Below, piece by piece: positions 36,617 to 48,204 of a stretch of 64,000 bases of DNA. The notes under the pieces were generated by a model. That model searched no databases, had not been told where the DNA came from, and worked only from the letters and a program-made list of their open reading frames with translations. Position numbers and translations under genes: made by a program. The stretch is from Lineus longissimus (taxonomy: Eukaryota; Nemertea; Pilidiophora; Heteronemertea; Lineidae), in the NCBI RefSeq assembly GCF_910592395.1, contig NC_088308.1, positions 9,255,001 through 9,319,000 on the forward strand. The letters are read 5' to 3'. Position 1 is the first letter of the stretch; each line of letters begins with the position of its first letter.

Positions 36617-37053
36617 CACAGGCAAAAGTTTCCGTCGACGGATAGTTGATGGGGATTAATCATGAACGTTCCATCCATGGGCCATCCATGGATAGTTGAT
36701 GGATGGTCTCCATCAGCTATCCATGGATGGACCTCCGTGGATGGAGCGTCCGTGGGCTATTAGTGGATAGTTGATGGAATACGTTATAGAATCTATGATG
36801 GGGCATCATAGATTCTATGACGGCATGCAGGTAAACTCGGCCAATTTATTTTTATTTTCCATTTTCCAGGTTTGAATACTGCCACTCTTTAATGCTTTAC
36901 ATATTGTTTTGTGGCCCATTTTGAGTGTCTCATTTTGGATTTACCAGTTGTAAAACGTTGTTTGTGATAATCATGAACGTTCCATCCATGGACCTTCGTG
37001 GACGGAACGTCCATGGGCCGTCAACTATCCGAGGACGAACACTTTTGCCTGTG
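36617..37053. mobile_element. TA-flanked foldback element family H
   Basis: Terminal inverted repeats CACAGGCAAAAGT / ACTTTTGCCTGTG with TA at 36615-36616 and 37054-37055. Inside, GGATAGTTGATGG and CCATCCATGG/CCATGGATGG words recur many times, and AATCATGAACGTTCCATCCA occurs twice. The centre holds a perfect hairpin at 36786-36818. TA duplication suggests a Tc1/mariner-type mobiliser. Confidence 0.85.
36786..36818. repeat. Perfect 15-bp-stem hairpin with GGG loop
   Basis: ATAGAATCTATGATG, GGG, CATCATAGATTCTAT, inside the family H element. Confidence 0.9.
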
Positions 37054-40000
37054 TACACAATTACACATAGGTCTCATTTATTTCTAAGAGGGTTCCTGCA
37101 AATGTACACAGCGTGCTAAAAGGTCATGGTTCAAAGCCCGCTCTATATGGTCGCCTCTTGTCCTTTACAAGTCGAGAAAGATGTACTTTCCCCTTTAAGC
37201 TTTGTCTGACTTACATGTTTTTACACTTTATTAGTGTGAATAAGACGTGTTTTCTTCTTTTCTCAATGTAAGGTAAGGTTTTACAATTATAGCCCCGGTA
37301 CAATTATCGCCTTTGTGTGCATTGATGTGTACTACCAGCTCATTTCAACACTGTATTGGCTATAATTGTACTTTCTTCACTTACCTTATGTTATTATACA
37401 ACGCATGCCATAAATATCCACATCCCCTTTTTCCGTCTGACTCATTTCCACTTTCATCAATATAATAAGACGTATTTTTTCTTTCTCAATATCTGTGATT
37501 TTACAATGCAATTCAGTTGAGTAATCGCTTGCAGATCTGTTGTTGGTTAGTCATCCGTATTGCAAAATAATCGTCGCAAAAAGATTTTAATACCTACTGT
37601 CTGCTTCCATTTCATTCTTTTACACGTACCTTTACCTGAAAACAACCAATTTGAATCTTTATGCGCCAATGTCCGGGCTACAGCTAACTGAAATATAGCC
37701 GGACTTTGGCTTATGAGACACTCCTTACTTTCAGATTCCTATCTCTGATGCTCCTGGCGAGAATGCAGTCTGTACCCTATATTTAACAAGTTGGCCGCTA
37801 ACCAACGGACCACTATGGAAAGAGCTCCAGATGGGGCTCTTACTTCGACCTTGGATCGGGAGACCAAATTCAAACCAGATTGTCTAAATGTCTTCGAAAG
37901 ATATATGTTTAAAGGGAACGATAGATAGAAGCCAGGGGGGTCAGATAGGCGATATCAAAAATTCATAAGGAAACGTTTTGACGATATGCAGGTGACTATT
38001 GGTCTTGATGATTCAGCAATAAGTATTTCCTCATAATGGCCGGAAGAATTTCGATGCACTGCGAGATAAAATAGACCTGTCGGCGATTTCATGTATCTTA
38101 ATCTGACCAACCTTGCGCCTGCCTATAGTCTTCCTTTGACAAAAGTGACGAAGTCGTATCAAGTGGAACAGAATATGATGACGTTTACTGTTGACGTCCA
38201 ACGGACTAATCAAGAAAGCATCTTATTATTATATATCTTATGGCGAGATCAAAGATGAGGATGATCAAAGCCATTTATGACTGCCTTCTAATTTCGTGGG
38301 ATTTACAATGGGCTTTCAATGTCTTCTTGCGGTGTGTCCTAAAATAGGATCCATGTCCTGTACATGACTCTAGAGTTAATTATGGAAGGAGAAAGCTGTG
38401 ATGAACAGTGCTCATGATGTTTCTCGAATGTAGGCACAACAATAGATTGCATAATGATATGACAGAAATATGACTAGCTGTAGGTGGCAGTGTCTCGGGC
38501 AAAAGGGTATCTCCTTGAATCAAACACTCATCACGTGTCGTGTAAAAATAACATGTATAAGTACGTCATTGTAGGTCGGTGAGGTAACAGACACTGCTTC
38601 AATCATGACAATTTTATAACGCAAACTCAGGTTTGTTTTAGATTTCATTGTTTCCATACAGTAGACAGATAAGGTCACGACTTTTTAAAATAGGGTAAAC
38701 GGAGAAAACATGTCAATATATGTTCTTCAGTGTTCCCAAACAATTAGGGAATAACCAGAAATGGAAATACTCAAAAACGTTATACCGGTGTAATATATGT
38801 CGTTGCTCCACAATTTTTCTGTGCTTTCCCCTCTCTTCTTTTCCTACTCACGGATTAAGCGCGACCTCTGACCAATCAAGAACCATTCGAGGCCTGAAAA
38901 CCTTGGCACACAGAGACTGCACTCACAGCTGCTAGACCAGTGTAAAAGGAATGGCCGTCCTAGGAATGCAGGACCCCATGCAATATCTGTGTATTGTCAA
39001 CGAATGAGGTTAATGGTTTGGTTAGGGTTAGCTACATAATCTTCAACAAAGGAACTCGGCGACTCTATTCACTTTAACAAAAGGACCGGACTTAGATTCC
39101 GGGGGACTTGCATTTCTTTTACACCGGTACAACAGCTATTTGTTTTTAAGCTTCAATTGATTCACTAGTACATGTACTTCCAGCGTTCATTGCTCCCAAC
39201 TCCTTGTGCCGTCAACTTCTTCATCAGCAGCCATTAAATGAGACACTAATGTCACATTAGGGACCTGCTAGATTAGTCATCTGCTCACTTACGTATCACA
39301 CCTTTAGCCGTACCCGTTTGAAATGTTAATGGCAAAACTGCCAAACAAATAACCACAATGACGTACCTGATCATGAATGCTTATCTAATGCCACCGTGCC
39401 TTTACACTGATATACCAGTGACATTCTGATTTCAAGAAACCCCAAATGAAATGTAAAATTAATAAGATCCCAAAGGGCGAACTCGAGTCGGGCTAATTCA
39501 TTGCTGTCTGCAGCAGCTTGGCTATCAAACTGCTAATGCCTTCGGCATTTTAGAATGAAGCCAGTTATATTTGTTATTGTCATTCTATAAGGAATTACTG
39601 TGTATATATTTGGGCGGCTGAGCCACGTACTGTACAGATTTAGATTCGTTGTTATTTGGAGGCTGAGTGGATGATGCAAGCGGTGTCAAAGTCACACAAG
39701 GCAATAATTGCCGTCGATATACAAAAATGTACGTGTCACTTGATGATTTACACGATCGCAAAAGCTTGGGTGTGAATAGTATATGGAAAGAACAGGTAGC
39801 TTTGCGTTAAACGAAGGAATTGGAAATTTGTATTAAACCAAAATTAGACACGTGTTTATAAAAACTATAGGCCTGTCGTAACTAACAAGGACCTTTTCAT
39901 AGAGGTCATACAGGGTTTAGAAAGTCTAAACTAAACTTCAACTAAAACAGAATTTATCAGGAATCTGCGTAGACGAGCGATTTTTGTCGCTTTATATGTG

Positions 40001-40073
40001 ACCTTCGTAGACAATACGATGATTGATTTGGCGACTCTTCAAATCGGCGGCCGCATTCTATGGTAATAGTAAA
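37054..40073. other. No confident gene
   Basis: A fair acceptor (CTCCTTACTTTCAG, near 37732) opens 52 codons but has no corroboration. A GTCCGG..CCGGAC imperfect hairpin lies at 37670-37706. A SINE-like B box (GGTTCAAAGCCC) occurs near 37128. Confidence 0.25.
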
Positions 40074-40337
40074 TTACTTTGGAGAAAATATTTTGTTTAA
40101 AGGTTGATCATGTTTGATGGAGTAGTAGTCTTTTTTCACCGGAGACGCATCTACTTTGACGATCGAGGTATCTGAGAAATAACCAGTATGTGTTACCGCT
40201 ACCAAACCCCAGTAATCACTATTATATCTTTCTGGTTTGGCGGTGAGCCTATACTTCAAGACAACACGATGATCGAGTGACATGCATAGTGTTGCTTCGA
40301 GGTCCTTATCAACGATGTCACACTGACCGCACAATAC
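40074..40337 (-). CDS. Candidate terminal exon, unknown product
   Basis: Minus strand: an acceptor ending GTTTCGTACCAG, phase-0 entry, then 87 open codons to TAA. It includes VVLKYRLTAKPERY, SDYWGLVAVTHTGYFSD and ends NKIFSPK. The alternating hydrophobic pattern with a DYWGLVAV strand is mildly suggestive of a beta-sandwich; a SKICH-like fold crossed my mind but is not supported. No partner exon was found. Confidence 0.3.
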   Translation of the reverse strand, partial: VLCGQCDIVDKDLEATLCMSLDHRVVLKYRLTAKPERYNSDYWGLVAVTHTGYFSDTSIVKVDASPVKKDYYSIKHDQPLNKIFSPK

Positions 40338-41371
40338 CTGGTACGAAACAGTTCAGATGAGGACACAGAAGGCAAATTAGGTCGCGTGTTCTCAGGCAGA
40401 AGAGCAACGCCGTGTCATTCCCTGCAGGTAAAACCTCTTGCTCTATTGCTTAGATGCGACTAGCGCAAATGAGCGCAACAAGCTCATCTCCTACCATGGG
40501 GAATAATCAATTTCTTATAGTGAATTCCAAAGAGCGACTTCTAAAGACGCTTCTATTTGGCGAAAATCCCAGCGGGCGAATCTGGATGGTTATCAAAGGT
40601 TGCCATCTCCTATTTAGCGGGATGTTTGTCTTCTTCGTGAAATACCCAACCAATTAAGGTTAGCACAATGTGGACAGGCTTCTTTATTGCCAATCGAAAT
40701 TACCAAGAAGGACTGAGAAAGTTACAAGCTTTTTTTTGTAGCATGACAATGCAAGATGTTAACTCGCGAGAAAGCAAACTTTGATCAACGTCCTCTTATT
40801 TCAAATTACATCAAAAATAGTTTCCAAACAATGAAAACATCGATTTTTGTTTTTCACCAATTGGCGGTTTTCCAGTTGACTGCTTCGATTCCAACGAAGA
40901 GTTAATCTTCTTCTTTAGTGCTCGCTCCGCAACTGTCGTGTAGTAATTCTCCAGGGGTCTATGCTCTCCAAGTTGCGATTAATTACTAAAAAGTAATTCA
41001 CTCTGGAGAGTAGCAGTTGACTGTTGCTTCCATGTTTTGATACATGTACAGTATGCACCAAATAACCTCGATCTAATGTTAAATTACTTGGGTTGGTACC
41101 CTGGACCCGGCAGAATACGTCCCTGAGATTGGATCGTTTATCGTCTAATTCAATTTACTTAGCTGTACCAATTAGTAAATTGCTAATATATAATGTAAGT
41201 CTTGCTAGTGCATCAGGCAATGAAAAGAGATGTTAGGCCACGGTAGATCGATTCGATACTAAAGTACATTTTCGCTGAAATTCTATTTTTTATAGTGCCA
41301 TCAAGTCATTTACGCGGCACCATTAAATCATCCCCTTGGAAATAATGGTTTTTGAGCATTTGAAAAGGGAG

Positions 41372-41745
41372 CTTCAGAGCCTAGTGGTTAACACTGCATG
41401 GCTACCATGCTCGATTCCGGGCCGAGAACCCAGGATTGTATTTCTGGATGAACCGGCGTGGCCTTTCGAGGAACTAAAATCTCTGGCTCTTCGCATTCCT
41501 TCGAATGAGACTTAACACCGAGGTTCCTTGTATCTGGCGTCTATGCTAGGGCTGGTTAAAGACCCATGCACCAAGTAAGAAACATGAGTAGTTTGCGTGG
41601 ACTCAACCTCTCGCCGAAGTCGGATTCACAAGGCCAATAAACCCAATTGGCGCATAACTGTAGTCTCATCCCGCCTTTGAGGAGGAACACTCCCAGGAGA
41701 AATCACCTCCAAGTGCAGAGCGAACGCCGAAGAAGAAGAAGAACC
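41372..41745 (+). mobile_element. tRNA-derived SINE, family S1 copy with GAA tail
   Basis: A-box-like CCTAGTGGTTAACACTGC and B-box-like GCTCGATTCCGGG. The body TTCGAATGAGACTTAACACC and GAGGTTCCTTGTATCTGGCG is shared with 12050-12100. It ends GCGAACGCCGAAGAAGAAGA, a short GAA-repeat tail similar to that at 51963-51985. Confidence 0.75.
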
Positions 41746-41766
41746 TTAAAATCAATTTTTTTCCAG

Positions 41767-41860
41767 ACTGAACTTCCAGCGGTATTGCCTCCGTTACCTC
41801 CGCATGGACGCGCGTTGTCCGTAAAGCTTAGAAATGTCAATAAATTGACGGTCAGGATGG
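41767..41860. repeat. Dispersed repeat family K copy 1
   Basis: CTTCCAGCGGTATTGCCTCC and onward matches 45766-45857 over about 90 bp (CTTCCAGTGGTATTGCCGCC..). Confidence 0.65.
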
Positions 41861-41934
41861 ATTTTTTCAGGCAACAGAAATATGCAGCAAAATACATTAC
41901 CCGAAGAGTTTTTTTCACTGATTAGGGCCTACTA

Positions 41935-42070
41935 AAAACCTTCAGTTTTTCATTTTACTGAAAAACCTTTACGCGGTGCATACTTGTGTTGGGCGAATAA
42001 CCGGTTTTTCAAAAGCTCATAAACCTTTATTTCCTAGAGTGAGTGACTATGGATTCTGGTTATGGAAGGA
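41935..42070. repeat. Dispersed repeat family O copy 1
   Basis: TTTTACTGAAAAACC.. and TTTCAAAAGCTCATAAACCT recur at 62385-62505 (TTTTACTGAAATACG.., TTCCAAAAGCTCCAAAACTT). Confidence 0.6.
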
Positions 42071-42246
42071 ATCTGGGAAAATAAAAATAGTGATCAATGA
42101 AATACGTCTAGTACATATCAATAAGTCAATCAAATCAAATTTTCATTTCTATGGCGAAACTTTCCAGGCAAGAAGAGTCCTGTTAGTAGTACCATTTTCT
42201 GAAAAGTTCTGTTTTCATCTGTCTCTTGAATGTATCATATGACATC

Positions 42247-42304
42247 AACAGTGACATTCGAAACAGGTCATTTTCTCATATTAGCTGTTTTGAATGTCAC
42301 TGTT
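42247..42304. repeat. Hairpin, 20-bp stem with one mismatch
   Basis: AACAGTGACATTCGAAACAG and CTGTTTTGAATGTCACTGTT, separated by an 18-nt loop. Confidence 0.85.
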
Positions 42305-42351
42305 AAGGCTAATCCAGAGCCTGGGAAGCCTGGGAGCACTCATTGAGAAGG

Positions 42352-42818
42352 TCAACGAAAACTTAACATTTTTGAAACTTGGTTCCATAAGGAGGACATG
42401 TGATTCAGATCTCCATCGGGAGCCTGGCTGGTGAGTATAGTTTCAGCAGTTCTGACAAGTATGCTGGCGCACTGCCGTTGATACATTATTTTCGACATAT
42501 TTCGTACTTCGTCGCTCGTAGCTCTTCGTATGGCTTGCCAAAGCTGCTTTGAGGCGTGGACAGTCCCCTCAGGACACTTGTTGCAGCTGATAAAGCATCC
42601 ATAGACATGGTGACCAATACCAATAGACACACAAAGGAATTTTCTTATCACATGCTGGACAAACTCAAGTGCGGGGGAGGTTTTCCATTTGTTATTGCCT
42701 CCGTCTGGGGAACGTCTGAACCTTGAGGACAAATTTAAACCTTGTGAACGACAGCCCGAAATAATAAAAACAACATCTTGTAGATATTTGGAGAGAAGAC
42801 GTCGTCGCCATGGGTAAC
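42352..42818 (-). CDS. Candidate terminal exon of unknown function
   Basis: Minus strand: acceptor TATATTATTCCAG, then about 155 open codons to TGA. It contains CNKCPEGTVHASKQLWQAIR and ends QVSKMLSF. Two cysteine pairs and a helical C-terminal half are visible. No family is recognised, and an open frame of this length is not beyond chance in 64 kb. No upstream exon was linked. Confidence 0.28.
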
Positions 42819-43848
42819 CTGGAATAATATACACTTCAGTGTCTATTTAGTCAAGTGTAAAAATATTCTTTTGTGATATTATACCACGCGTTTCCCGCAT
42901 AATTTCAACCCAAAAGTTGGGTTTGCAACAACAACAGTATGACGTCTTTCGAGGTGTGGGTGGAAAATGCGAAAAAAGGGGCAGGTGATTTTTGTCTTTG
43001 GCCGGAACATGTAAAACAGCTTTTTTCCAGTTTTCCATTGTTTTTGTTATGATAGGAAATAGACCTCAATGGTTTACCAAGAAATGAATACCATATTCAG
43101 ATCATAGTCAGGGGTATCTATCCTTTAATGATTCCTGGATATTGCAGTGGAGCAGCCGTGTTTGGCATGCCGTACCGTTACAAATCTTAATTAGGGCAGG
43201 TACCATAGAGGAGAATGTACAATGTATATATACCAAAAACGGAACTATGTTTCCGCCTTTAAGCCATAGGCAATTACTTGTAAGAAGTGTAGGAAATGTC
43301 TGGTCAGGTTCTGCCCTTGGACGACTCATTAGTATACTGCAGTTCCCGAATAAATACCACTGATTAGTAGTCTGGTCAGCATCAGGGATAGATAGAATAA
43401 TATTCATTGTTTTCTATAACAGGCAGGTTCCCAAAGTCTTGCAAACGATGAAGTGCGATTAAGGTATTTATTAGACAGGTTTCGCAATCCTGCATGCAAA
43501 CGAAAAAGTAGGGCGTACGAATTAGATAGTGTCAATCGAAGGTATGTGCATGATGTCGCAAATTAATTATATACTTTGTAGTTGTAAGAGGAATCGAAGA
43601 AATTAAAAAAAATTACAGAATAAATTTGCATACTTCGTACTCGTGTCTCGCTGACCCACAGAAACTGCTATATTCCTGTATCAAAATTAACTGGCTCGAA
43701 ACACTTACAGTCATTATTTGGTGATCGGATAAACTGTCAAGTGGTGAATTTAGGCGTTTGCAGATGTGTTGAACATGTTGAAACTGTTTTTAGTACATGA
43801 ACATGGAACATTCTAGACAATCATGTCTGTGTTTATCGAAATGATGGC
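42819..43848. other. No gene seen
   Basis: Open frames at 43108-43407 on both strands without support. Confidence 0.3.
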
Positions 43849-43859
43849 CGTGATCCAAG

Positions 43860-44224
43860 GGCCATGTAGAATTAGCGGAATGTGCGGAATTAGCGGAATG
43901 AGCGGATTCTGTACAAAATATGATATGATTTCATACAAAATGGAACTTAATGAATTCATTAAGTTTTAATTTGTTCGATACGCCACAAAGATTATTTGAA
44001 AGTCGCTTTTTACAGTCGTAAGCCATTACTCGCAATGAGGGCATGAAAGGGTCTCAAGGGACAGTTTAGTTCAGTCGGTAGCCGTGCGCAGCGCTGTATT
44101 ACCGTACCTCCTTTCGTCTTCTGAGTTCAGGCATGGCGACGATCATCGCGACAAATACTGGCTTTTCCAGGTGATTGAAGCCCAGAATCAGCTCATTCCG
44201 CTTATTCCACTAATTCTACATGGT
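43860..44224. mobile_element. TIR element family R with 11-bp target duplication
   Basis: Ends CCATGTAGAATTAGCGGAAT.. and ..CTAATTCTACATGG are inverted over about 45 bp (one 9-bp indel). The direct repeat CGTGATCCAAG flanks it at 43849-43859 and 44225-44235. The interior carries an A-box-like TAGTTCAGTCGGTAGC near 44068 and a 22-bp palindrome at 43944-43965. Confidence 0.83.
43944..43965. repeat. Perfect 22-bp palindrome centred on GAATTC
   Basis: Self-complementary AACTTAATGAA / TTCATTAAGTT inside element R. Confidence 0.9.
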
Positions 44225-44299
44225 CGTGATCCAAGTACTCCTGCAGTGGAATAACAAGAACAGTAGACTTTGCTTTTTGTTCCCGATATTTTTCGACAT

Positions 44300-44368
44300 C
44301 GTGATGACTAGGTCGAACAATGAGATATGCGTTCACGTTGGAGTTTCGGGGGCATTTGCGAAAACTCC
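44300..44368. mobile_element. Palindromic MITE family D copy 4, left half degraded
   Basis: Only the right half is clear: GTCGAACAATGAGATATGCG.. and ..GGGGCATTTGCGAAAACTC. The left end expected near 44250-44270 is not recognisable. Confidence 0.7.
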
Positions 44369-47300
44369 CAATTGTACATTCTGGCTCCCCGAACACATTT
44401 ACTTATCACAAAATTTATTTTCAGCCATCTCAATGTAATTTTGATGCAATATTTTAGCATTTTCTGTGGGTTGGCGAGATCCGGAGGAAAAGGATGACAT
44501 TTCCAGGAAATCATGCCCCAAAATAGGGAATTCACGCGCAAAATGTGGTGCTGATTCCCCAGAGTGTTCACGAAGTAGGATAGAAATTGATTGATTGAGT
44601 TTATACCGTCAGGGGGTTGCGCTAATCGCTGTATTCTCCGAATGTCGCTGTGGCAACGTCCTAGCTATTATGCGTATATTGTCATTATATCTGACTCTAT
44701 CTTTAAGTGTAATTATACTAGCATATGTATACATAGATCGGGCAATGCTCTTGATAACAATCATAATCCTTGGTTGATCATTAAGTTTTCATCCCCTCGG
44801 GCATAAACTCATTTGATATAAACCTAGCTCCTCCGTCGGCCAATGACTTCGAATCCGTCATGTATCTTTTTTATCTCTTTGCCTGGAAATCATCAGGGTA
44901 CCGACTTCCGACAAAAATAAAACAAGTGGTCCTCAAATCATTACTTTTCAGTCAATTTAAAATAAAAAAACACCTTATTTGTTGAAAAAGACATTTGTTG
45001 ACGAACTGTCCAGTTTACAAGAGCATCGCGGCAAAAGGCTGTTTTCTTTAGCGGGCACGAGAAATTCGCTAGATCCACCGTTGATCGGCTAATCCCAGGG
45101 GTCATCAGGGCAATCGTGATAAGAACGACCCCGCAATAAAAGGTGTTTCGTAGGGATCCTTACGCGAAGCCAGCAAGGGAAAATAAAGGTAATGACATTG
45201 TTGATAGACACTACCCGACTAAGAAGCGAAGTGAGAACGAGACAAAGGTTTCCAACCAGCATTCAGGTTGCAAGATGACTGTCAATGCCTAACCCTGCTA
45301 AAATGGCTAAGGCAAAGGTGAGTACTAGAATCTTGAAATGACCATTCTCTACCATGTTTACAATGCGCTCAATAGTCAAACATTACAGTAGCATGCGAAT
45401 TAAGCGAAATAATCTCCGGTCACCAGAGCCAACGACAAAGTGATTTATTGTAATATAAGGCAGGTCGGGGAACTGTCTGTAGATGAATCTGATAGTAAGC
45501 TCTGCGCCTGTTAGCATCACCACGGCGGTCATTTGTCAGTGACAGGTCATGTCCAAGAGCGGATCAGCTGTGATTCAACAATGGATGCCTGTCATGGCAG
45601 TGTCAGGGTGGCATGACTTTTGTACAGGGATGATTAACGCATGTCGTTCACAAGCATCTCCAGCCTGCGGTGTTTGTTTTGTAATACTCATACACATGCT
45701 AGCTTCACGTTCCTACTCCAATACAATTGTTCAGAGCAGCCGTGATCGATCTCACCATACTGGTTGTACTTCCAGTGGTATTGCCGCCGTAGCCTCCGCC
45801 CTTGATGCGCGTTGTCTGGAAGCTGAGCAATGTCAATGCATTGAGGGTAAAGATGTCATCTCACCAACCTAAGACATACTTTAACGGTTACGACTTAGAA
45901 CATCGGGACTATGAACTCAATTCCATGATTAGAAAACGAAATATAGTAAAACGTATGGAAATGGAACACAGAGGTTGTGAACAATAAGGGTGTAGTTTGG
46001 CGTGGATTTATTAATTAAGTGTGATGTTCTGGAATTTTGGAGTCAACTCCTTGGGGTTTCTGAGGATTCCTTGTTTGCGAGATTTCTTATAATCTATATG
46101 GCCCAACTGAAGGGCTAAGATCACAATTATCTGTTTGATACTATTATGGAACAAATCCCTGCCATGCTGGAATCATGGCTATTTGGTTTTAAACATCATA
46201 TTAAGCCGGCCTTTTTGATTTGGAATAATGATAACTGACATAATGTGGATTTTGAAACATCCTGTATGATACCAGAGACTGCGCCAGCCTGCGATATGGA
46301 TGCAGATTTATTCGAGGATGTACAATGCATTATTTGTGTTAGTAATACATCAGAATTTGTCTTTCAATTAGGCGTAGACCGACATAAAAACATTGCAACC
46401 TGACACGTCGTCCATGAAACACAATTTATCAATTCGCGTGCTTATTTTATCGGGATTCAATCAATTCTTTAAGTTCTCCATCGCGTTCATGAAAGGCGTA
46501 ATTGATTTCTGATCTGAAAACTAAAAATGCACCCGAAAGTGACTATGCTAATAGAAAGTACGACTCCATAAAAAAAGAGGCCTTAATATCAACAACAAAG
46601 ACGTTTATCAAATTACCTGATTATTTCTATGTCAAACCTATAAAATGCTATTGATTTCAATCATCAATTGCGAAAAATCGATGTCTGATGACGTGTCTAG
46701 ATAAACAAATCATTCACAAATTATCACTTTTAGATTTATTATGATATTGGAGAATTAATAGTTTGAATGATTTCTTGCATGTGACGTCACAAAATAAACA
46801 AGTTTTGACGTTCAAAGTGGCTATCAATGATATTTCTTCAATGATATCGTGTAACGATATACAGGTTAAAGCGTCGTCTAAATGTAGCTATTTCTATTGC
46901 TTGATATACATTTAAAAGTTGATCATTCTATAATTTCATCCGATTTGGATTAAATTCAACAAGTGCATTCTGGTTGTGATTCTTTCCTCCGAAGACAAAA
47001 TTGCAAAAAAACAATTGGAAATGGTTTAACAATGTGGGGTACTTCAAATGGGCTCAGTTAAAACGTTGAAAAAATTCGACAAGATGTAAAATATACATGT
47101 ATACTACTTCTCATACAGCGATGAGGGTGGTGTATATGTATGACGTATGAATGTACAATCTATTTGTACACATGACTGGGTAGGTCTTTAGGTCTAGGCA
47201 AAAATGGTAGACACAATTTGTATTAGCCATCGCTTGTTAGAAACAATGCCTGTTTTTAAGACAATGCACAATGTCGAATTACTTTCAGTTTAAAATATAT

Positions 47301-47638
47301 TGCCACAAATTGGCGGATGGCATTCGAAGTTATCAAATGCCGTTCATTAAATCCCACGCACTATTTTCGAATTTTTCAGTTACCCTTATCCCGTGTCCGC
47401 CCGAGTACACCAGTGCCCCCAACCGTCCTGCGCACGTACGCAAAAAGATCAGCTGATAATGTTGAAAGCAGTCTATGGCTCTGCTGATGTTTTAAATGCT
47501 GCATCAAAACACAACCATTTTTTTACAAACGTAATTCAATAACGTTTTCAACCAATAAACTGTTATAAACATGAAATATCTTCTTTTTTATACTCACAGT
47601 GACATAAAATGTTACAGCGTATAAAAATGTACAAATCA
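44369..47638. other. No confident gene
   Basis: 45303-45317 reads ATGGCTAAGGCAAAG just before a consensus GTGAGT donor, a possible 5' exon (MAKAK). A minus-strand acceptor (TTTTTAGTTTTCAG) opens a 21-codon frame at 46447-46513 (INYAFHERDGELKELI). Neither is linked to other exons. The rest shows nothing. Confidence 0.25.
45766..45857. repeat. Dispersed repeat family K copy 2
   Basis: See 41767-41860. Shares GATGCGCGTTGTC-type and AATGTCAATGCATTGA-type blocks in the same orientation. Confidence 0.65.
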
Positions 47639-48204
47639 GCTTATTATAAACCGCGAGATGTGGAATGCGAAATCGCGAGATGCCAACCTCGGTGAGAGTA
47701 CCATGCGCCACAGGATGTATTGCAAATATGGAAGCTGAAAAGGCGAACATTCATGAGACCGAGGCTGTAGTAGGGAGCTATCCTTGTTTTGATTGGCCCA
47801 TTGAAATAGACTCCGCTGTGCGATGTGTGGAATTTAACCTAATTTATAGCCTAGTTTCGATGGTCAGACTATCCCGCGATATTTTTAGGGATGACCAGAC
47901 GTTCACCAGGTGCATGCCCTGTGTTATCGGTCAAACATGTGTATGGTGACTTTGCCGCCAGGCGTAACGTGAAAATAATCTTAATACATGCTGTATCCTG
48001 AACCTCGTACTCACAATATATCTTGATAAGTTGCATGTAATCTTTGTATTGTCTTCGGCCCTACTATCATTGAATGGAGACGTGGACAGCAGCATTTGAA
48101 ATGGTGATTGTCATGGTCCAGGGAAGTAGAAAATCTTGTGGCATAAAATGATGATTACTCATCTCGCGATTTTGCGATTTCGCATCTCGCGGTTTATAAT
48201 GAGC
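47639..48204. mobile_element. Non-autonomous TIR DNA transposon, family A copy 2
   Basis: Same element as 1208-1811 in the opposite orientation, with the same TTATAAACCGCGAGATG termini. The region 47695-47945 is nearly identical to 1503-1745 of the first copy, and the other half (48060-48170) matches 1255-1365. The flanks show only a degenerate duplication (ACAAATCA against CGAAATCC). The shared frame spans 47665-47949 here. Confidence 0.82.

Noticed and set aside
39307-39470. Exon bounded by CAG|GTACGT on the minus strand
   Set aside because: All three frames of the enclosed 60-bp segment contain stops.
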